Below, one piece after another: positions 6,901 through 9,709 of a stretch of 9,709 bases of DNA; within the stretch, counting starts at the first letter, position 1, and each line of letters begins with the position of its first letter. Location: NCBI GenBank assembly GCA_025463105.1, contig JAOAPW010000231.1, positions 1 to 9,709 on the forward strand, written 5' to 3'. Both the position numbers and the translations under genes were made by a program. The notes under the pieces were generated by a model that did not search any database, was not told the origin of the DNA, and saw nothing but the letters and a program-made list of their open reading frames with translations. The DNA comes from Candidatus Acidiferrum typicum (GTDB taxonomy: Bacteria > Acidobacteriota > Terriglobia > Acidiferrales > UBA7541).

Positions 6901-9672
6901 TGCAAAATGAGCCTGGGCTGCGGTCACCCACTCGAGCAGATTCTTACGCGTGATCAGCAGGCGGGCAAGTGTACGTAGAATTGCATCCGACATGAGCCAC
7001 GCCTGGTAAGCCAGAAACGTGATGGTCAATCCGATGTGTGATAGCGCCAGCGACAAATCCGACAGCACGCCGCGAATGTGGCTTCGCCTGGAAATTCCTC
7101 CGTGTCGCGGGACGAGGCCAAGCAGAAACGGAATGAGCGGAGGAATTGAAATCATCAGCAGGACGAATCGCGTAAACATCCAGGGCGATAGCGGGGCCAT
7201 CAGCCACCCAACGATCAATGTGAGAAACATCGCGGGCGCTGAGAGCGTGCGTCGCAGATTGTCGATCATTTTCCATCTGCTGATCGCGGGGATCGTGTAC
7301 TGACGGCGCTTCTCAGGCGATAACCCGCCATTTCCCAAAATCCAGGGCAGGAGCTGCCAGTCTCCACGAGCCCATCGGTGCGCTCTGGCTGCTGCGGCTT
7401 CGTAGTGTGAGGGATACTCTTCGAACAGCTCGATGTCAGTTGCCAGCGCCGCGCGCGCAAACAGGCCTTCGAACAAATCGTGGCTCAGCAGAGTGTTTTC
7501 CTGAACCTTGCCTGCCAGGGAGTGTTCGAACGCGTCAACATCATAAATTCCTTTTCCCGTGTAAGAACCCTCTCTGAATAAATCCTGGTAGACATCTGAA
7601 ACAGCGGAAGCATAGGGATCCATGCCGCTGGGTCCGGAAAAGATTCTCTGGAAGAGCGAGCCCTCGCGATCGGCTGGAAGCGTCGGCGTAATGCGTGGCT
7701 GCACCAGAGAGTAGCCATCCACGACGCGCCCATCGCGGGCGCTAAATGCCGGCCGATTGAGCGGATGCGCCATGGTGCCCACCAGACGGCCGGCGGCGCC
7801 ACGCGGCAGACGTGTGTCGGCATCGAGCGTGATGACGTAGCGAATGCCGGGGATTGCTTCCGGCGGCTCGCCAGCGGTCGGTATGAATGTGGTGTTAGTA
7901 GAACCTCGCAAAAGCTGGTTTAGTTCATGCAATTTCCCGCGCTTGCGCTCCCAACCCATCCATCCCCGCTGGCACTCGTTCCAAACACGCTTTCGATGGA
8001 ATAAAAAAAAGCGGTCTCCGCCTCCCGGCGCTGCGCCGTGACGTTTATTCAAATGCGAAATTCCATCGATGGCTGCGGCCAGCAATTCATCGTCACCCGG
8101 CATGCTTTCGCGCGGGGCGTCGGTCCAATCGGAGAGCAGTGCGAACCGGAGATCCCCGTCGGGATTTGCAAGATAATGGATCTCCAACCGTTCCACCTGC
8201 TCTTTGATTGCGTCAGGGCCCGTGAGCAGTGTGGGGATCACTACCATCGTTCGCAAGTGTTGCGGTATGCCGTCGCGCAATTCCAGTCGAGGCAACGTGC
8301 GCGGGCCTAAAAGGTCCGTCACCGCGCGATTAATGAGCGCGATAGCCAGATCGGACGCGGGAACGGCGGCCAGAAGTCCAAGTAAAACCAGACGCCAGTT
8401 GGTGATTCCCATCTCTTGTGCACGTAGCAGCGGCCGAAGAAGGATGATTGCAGTCATCAGAAAAATTGTTCCCAGATAAGCGGGCACTGCCGCCCGGACA
8501 TACGAACGTAAAAACCGCTTCCTCCACTGCACGCGATAGCCAATCTCGCGTTCAAAAGACACACGCCCCTGGGCGATGAGGTAGTAGCCGGGGTCCGCAC
8601 GTCGATCGTCAACTTCCGGCTTGTTCCCGTTTGATTTTACGGAGGACCGTTTGGCCCGTTGGACCGCTCGGCGGGCGATTTCAATTTCCGAATGTGAGGT
8701 GCCGCGGGAGAGATCTTCGATGGCGTGCCGATAATAATCACGAGTAGAAAAATCCATCTCGGCAAAGTTGCTGCCTTCGCGCAGTATTTCGTCAACCAGG
8801 CTGACGCTCTCGAAGAATTCGTGCCAATCAAACGCCGACGTCAGCCGCATGCTGGTGATGATGTTGCGAACCGTAATCGTCATGGCCGTCTGGTCTTGAT
8901 GCTCGGCGCGAACGATTTCGTCGGCGGTGGTACCCTGCGCATCAAGGCGGGCATCCAGCCACAGCAGGATCGGACCAACCTTTGGATCCAAATCCCGCAG
9001 ACGCTGAACAAGTTGAACCGCGAACGCTCTGTCCAGGGGTTTGTTCTCAAATTGGCGAAGAGCCGCCGCAGGCGCGATGAGTTCGCGGCCACCGGCGCCG
9101 AGAAGACTGTCGGCGAGAAAATCCGCCTCTTCACGCGCGCGGCGGCTGTGCACCATGTTCTCGGCTAATCTGCGGAGGTTCTCCACCAGCACAACGCGAA
9201 GAGTAATGGCTACGGCCCAGAGTTCACCGCTCGTGAGCGGCTGTAACCGCTGATAAGCCTTCACGAATCGCCGCAAAAGTTCCGGCTCAAACCGGCTGTC
9301 GGTGTGCGCAATGAAGGCCCATGCTACTCCGAATACACGTGGATATCCTTCAAGGTGGCCGGAAGCAAGTTTGGGTAATTTGTGATAGTACCCGGGCGGC
9401 AAATCGTCGCGTATTTCGCGCAGTTGTTCCTCGACGATATAAAAATTATCAACCAGCCATTCCGCAGCCGGCGTGATCATTTGTTCCCGCTGGATCGACC
9501 GGGCGGTCGCCTGGTAGTACTCCAGGAGAAGACGGCCATTCTCAAGGACACGAGGAATCAGCGGCCGTCCGCGCACCGGGTCCAGGGTAATTGCCTGCGC
9601 GGCGGCAAGACTTTCCGCATGCTGCTCGAGGCGCTCCACGCTGAATAATTCAGCGCGAATGGGACTTGCCAT
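910..9672 (-). CDS. ndvB: Cyclic beta-1,2-glucan synthase (GT84-GH189-GH94)
   Basis: This giant inner-membrane enzyme of 2920 residues matches the NdvB/ChvB/Cgs family, whose characterised members are about 2800-2850 residues. Family members polymerise glucose from UDP-glucose into a beta-1,2 chain (GT84), close it into a ring (GH189) and trim it by phosphorolysis (GH94). About seven hydrophobic segments are visible: near residues 395-416, 424-447, a pair in 811-855, one at 871-897 and a pair in 936-976. Glycosyltransferase motifs are D515, D617-A-D619, D746 and H765-R-W with R769-G-D-W-Q773. The GH189 region has YNWYDT (1085-1090) and SVDSGN around D1105. The C-terminal GH94 domain has D2600-W-N-D2603 and H2759. 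No frameshift is seen and every module is present. The ATG at 9672 lacks a clear Shine-Dalgarno, and the frame is open to the window edge at 9709. The conserved ELFSVERLEQHAESLAAAQ motif begins only 9 residues in, so the real start may lie upstream. No exporter gene is adjacent. The symbol follows the family; product identity is inferred. Confidence 0.93.
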   Translation of the reverse strand: MASPIRAELFSVERLEQHAESLAAAQAITLDPVRGRPLIPRVLENGRLLLEYYQATARSIQREQMITPAAEWLVDNFYIVEEQLREIRDDLPPGYYHKLPKLASGHLEGYPRVFGVAWAFIAHTDSRFEPELLRRFVKAYQRLQPLTSGELWAVAITLRVVLVENLRRLAENMVHSRRAREEADFLADSLLGAGGRELIAPAAALRQFENKPLDRAFAVQLVQRLRDLDPKVGPILLWLDARLDAQGTTADEIVRAEHQDQTAMTITVRNIITSMRLTSAFDWHEFFESVSLVDEILREGSNFAEMDFSTRDYYRHAIEDLSRGTSHSEIEIARRAVQRAKRSSVKSNGNKPEVDDRRADPGYYLIAQGRVSFEREIGYRVQWRKRFLRSYVRAAVPAYLGTIFLMTAIILLRPLLRAQEMGITNWRLVLLGLLAAVPASDLAIALINRAVTDLLGPRTLPRLELRDGIPQHLRTMVVIPTLLTGPDAIKEQVERLEIHYLANPDGDLRFALLSDWTDAPRESMPGDDELLAAAIDGISHLNKRHGAAPGGGDRFFLFHRKRVWNECQRGWMGWERKRGKLHELNQLLRGSTNTTFIPTAGEPPEAIPGIRYVITLDADTRLPRGAAGRLVGTMAHPLNRPAFSARDGRVVDGYSLVQPRITPTLPADREGSLFQRIFSGPSGMDPYASAVSDVYQDLFREGSYTGKGIYDVDAFEHSLAGKVQENTLLSHDLFEGLFARAALATDIELFEEYPSHYEAAAARAHRWARGDWQLLPWILGNGGLSPEKRRQYTIPAISRWKMIDNLRRTLSAPAMFLTLIVGWLMAPLSPWMFTRFVLLMISIPPLIPFLLGLVPRHGGISRRSHIRGVLSDLSLALSHIGLTITFLAYQAWLMSDAILRTLARLLITRKNLLEWVTAAQAHFAVDLNLLGIFRRMAGGVLFAAAAFVAVDIGRHQAMPAALPFIVLWAVSPAIARWISEPPSLTQTEPLSPSITQTLRLISRRTWRFFEAFVTAEDHFLPPDNFQEDPKPVVAHRTSPTNVGVYLLSTIAARDFGWMGTLEAAERIEGTLGTLKQLQSFRGHLYNWYDTRELTPLEPRYVSSVDSGNLAGHLLVLGNACRALVQKTSIDARMLTGLKDSILLLREALVESEDKRRIHTVTRKHISNAVEALSELLESEPADVLDWASRFAELRERARTLDDISQAIEQEEGNAQVSELRYWAAAARASVESHARDVEILIPWARFGSKEIMAMAERRSDHDAEWSAIEPHFRTLPTLAEAPEQFEAALRELMSLRVRLAADSQSDPDRLARIDALCDAISQSAAEAAELTRRLLDVSHSAEKMFSAMDFTFLFDHTQKLFSIGYRATDGSLDANCYDLLASEARLTSFIAIAKGDVPSSHWFRLGRALTPVGRGSALISWSGSMFEYLMPALVMRSPAGSMLSQTYQQVVRRQIEYGIERHVPWGVSESAFNARDLNLTYQYSSFGVPGLGLKRGLSEDMVVAPYATALAAMIDPIAATQNFARIAEAGGRGTYGFYEALDYTSSRLPEGKDVAVVRAYMAHHQGMSLTALANVLLGGEMMTRFHAEPIVQATELILQERTPRDVLVARPRAEEVSAAAQVRDLIPPVVRRFTTPYDATPRTQLLSNGRYAVMLTAAGSGYSRWRNIAISRWREDLTRDCWGTYTFLRDELTGNVWSAGHQPTGVEPDSYEASFFEDHAEFVRRDRSLSTLLEVVVSSEDDAEVRRVSVTNLGARARDVQVTSYAEISLTSQPADVAHPAFANLFVETEFVPDVGAILATRRKRSEDEPSVWVAHLLSVEGETVGELQYETDRARFLGRGHDLRNPVSIIDSHPLSGTVGSVLDPVMSLRRTVHIPPGTTARIAFTTIAASTRQEVLDIADKYRDARAFERTLTLAWTQAQVELHHLGIGTEEAHLFQRLANAVIYSDASLRPTSDVLGRSNVDLPTLWAQGISGDLPIVLARIDNEQDVDMIRQLLRAHEYWRMKHLSADVVIINEKPPSYLQDLQGSLEALVHGSQLRLAPDSSSASGRIFLLRGDLISPQTRTQLQNVARVVLLSRRGTLAEQISRSQPEEAISIPQVGTVRPGKHPEVRLPEVPQEFFNGLGGFAENGREYVIALGEGLRTPEPWVNVIANPDFGFLVSESGSGFTWSLNSHENQLTPWSNDHVMDTPGEAIYVRDEATGEIWSPTALPIRDESASYLVRHGQGYSRFQHGSHGILLDLVQFVAPDDPIKISRLTLQNNSTRSRRLSVTAYVEWVLGNSRSSSAPYIITEIDRESGAVFARNAWNGEFGERIAFADLAGKQTSFTGDRTEFLGRNGTPERPNALQLSHVLSGRVGAGLDPCAALQTSIELRPGARAEIVFFLGQTENREHAREVLRRYRAANLDDLLRDVMRRWDDILGAIQITTPDRGMDVLLNRWLLYQTLSCRVWARAGFYQLSGAYGFRDQLQDVMALTIPKREITREHILRAAAHQFAAGDVQHWWHPPSGRGVRTRISDDRLWLPYAVIHFLEATGDTTVLDEAVAFLEGDALAEGQNESYFQPAIGRELASLFEHCARALDCSLEVGSHGLPLMGTGDWNDGMNRVGQNGKGESIWLGWFLHSILWEFAKVADARGEHERAEKWRLHVSALKAALERDGWDGGWYRRAYFDDGSPIGSATNTECRIDSIAQTWGVITGAADLGRAARAMGAVDQHLVRRPEGLILLLTPPFDKTPLDPGYIKGYVPGIRENGGQYTHAAAWTILAFAALGDGDQACELFRMLNPINRAVSRASVQRYKVEPYVVAGDVYAEAPHVGRGGWTWYTGSAGWIYRAGIEWILGFRVRGTTLSIDPCISRTWPGYSISFRYHSTIYKIKVENPQHVSRGIARAELDGKRLANSANIRLIDDGFEHHVLIILG
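1030..3231 (-). other. C-terminal GH94 phosphorylase domain of the glucan synthase
   Basis: This covers about residues 2148-2881. A beta-sandwich (from NPDFGFLVSESGSGFTWS, with SHENQLTPWSND) is followed by a helical barrel from about residue 2418. Motifs in order are GAYGFRDQLQDVM, HWWHPPSGRGVRTR (H2504-W-W-H2507), GTGDWNDGMN (D2600-W-N-D2603), GGQYTHAAAW (H2759) and GGWTWYTGSAGW. In GH94 phosphorylases the second Asp of DWND is the general acid, and the His-rich sites bind phosphate. All are intact, so this domain is likely active in phosphorolysis of beta-1,2-glucan and hence in controlling chain length. Boundaries are approximate. Confidence 0.85.
3540..4770 (-). other. First GH94-like module of the glucan synthase, probably non-catalytic
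   Basis: This covers about residues 1635-2044. It begins with a beta-sandwich typical of the GH94 N-terminal domain (TPYDATPRTQLLSNGRYAVM, then SGYSRWRNIAISRW). A linker follows, then a short helical segment with LWAQGISGDLPIVL (near residue 1971). The (alpha/alpha)6 barrel is much shortened: there is no DWND acid motif and no HWWHPP phosphate-site motif, in contrast to the second copy further along. It is probably a structural or glucan-binding relic of a domain duplication, as in other members of the family. The catalytic loss is inferred from missing motifs. Confidence 0.7.
4873..6705 (-). other. GH189 / glycoamylase-like cyclisation domain of the glucan synthase
   Basis: This covers about residues 990-1600. 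It starts after the last membrane segments and has the family hallmarks RTSPTNVGVYLLS, FRGHLYNWYDT (1085-1090) and YVSSVDSGNLAGHLL (D1105). Later come SMFEYLMP (E1427), PWGVSESAFN (E1469), GLSEDMVVAPYA (E1499, D1500), YGFYEALDYT (E1539) and AYMAHHQGMS. In studied cyclic glucan synthases this domain transglycosylates the linear beta-1,2 chain into a ring. Several conserved Glu/Asp residues could be catalytic, and I cannot assign the pair from sequence alone. A charged, Ala/Glu-rich, probably helical stretch at about 1165-1350 interrupts the conserved blocks. Boundaries are approximate. Confidence 0.8.
7273..8295 (-). other. GT84 glucosyltransferase domain of the glucan synthase
   Basis: This covers about residues 460-800 of the synthase, between the second and third hydrophobic segments, so it should face the cytoplasm. 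It opens with a Rossmann-like strand (TMVVIPTLL) followed by LLSDWTDA, where D515 fits the nucleotide-binding acid. The DXD-type motif is D617-A618-D619 in VITLDADTRLP, which in GT-A enzymes coordinates the metal and UDP-sugar. A later acidic motif, TDIELFEE (D746, E748, E751, E752), probably contains the catalytic base. RAHRWARGDWQLLPW (H765 to Q773) corresponds to the Q/RXXRW element of processive GT2-like synthases. All expected motifs are present, so polymerase activity is likely. Boundaries are approximate. Confidence 0.85.
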
Positions 9673-9709
9673 GTCGGCAAATATGGGCGGAGATGTTATG
9701 GCCGTGGTC

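Noticed and set aside
6407..6978. Long overlapping open frames on both strands (174 residues minus, 184 residues plus)
   Set aside because: Both lie inside the synthase membrane region in other frames, have compositions typical of shadow translation of GC-rich coding DNA (Arg, Ser, Gly, Pro, Cys), and show no family motif.
1..9709. CRISPR arrays, tRNA or rRNA genes, insertion sequences, toxin-antitoxin or phage genes
   Set aside because: No regular spaced repeats, structured RNA signatures, transposase motifs or terminal repeats were seen. Almost the whole window is accounted for by two ordinary genes.

Overview
The window looks like one end of a metagenomic contig from a moderately GC-rich Gram-negative bacterium. 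Acidobacteriota is the best guess. It rests on recalled resemblance of the secreted two-BON-domain protein, and of the large synthase, to proteins common in that phylum, so it is inference. The first 13 bases match the 3' end of the Illumina TruSeq adapter and are probably not genomic.

Layout: adapter remnant (1-13); a leader of about 225 bases with no confident gene; a small plus-strand gene for a secreted protein with two BON domains (241-816); a perfect 16-bp inverted repeat in the convergent intergenic gap (843-897), probably a shared terminator; then one giant minus-strand gene (910-9672) that fills the rest. Its reading frame is still open at the right edge, so the true start may lie outside the window.

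The giant gene encodes a 2920-residue cyclic beta-1,2-glucan synthase (NdvB/ChvB/Cgs type). Its modules are, in order: an N-terminal helical region; a membrane-embedded GT84 glucosyltransferase with the DAD and HRW/RGDWQ motifs; a GH189 (glycoamylase-like) cyclisation module; a GH94-like beta-sandwich with a shortened helical part and no DWND motif; and a complete C-terminal GH94 phosphorylase module with DWND. In characterised relatives these modules build a beta-1,2-glucan from UDP-glucose, close it into a ring and set its length. The product is exported to the periplasm, where it helps in osmotic adaptation and host interaction.

The two genes converge and so are not co-transcribed. Both products act at or beyond the inner membrane, and both families have links to envelope or osmotic stress. 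No exporter (NdvA/ChvA/Cgt type), glucan-modifying enzyme or regulator is visible. I found no RNA gene, mobile element, CRISPR array or clearly novel system. The remaining oddities are the adapter end, the uncertain synthase start, an unexplained open frame ahead of the BON gene, and the strong intergenic hairpin.
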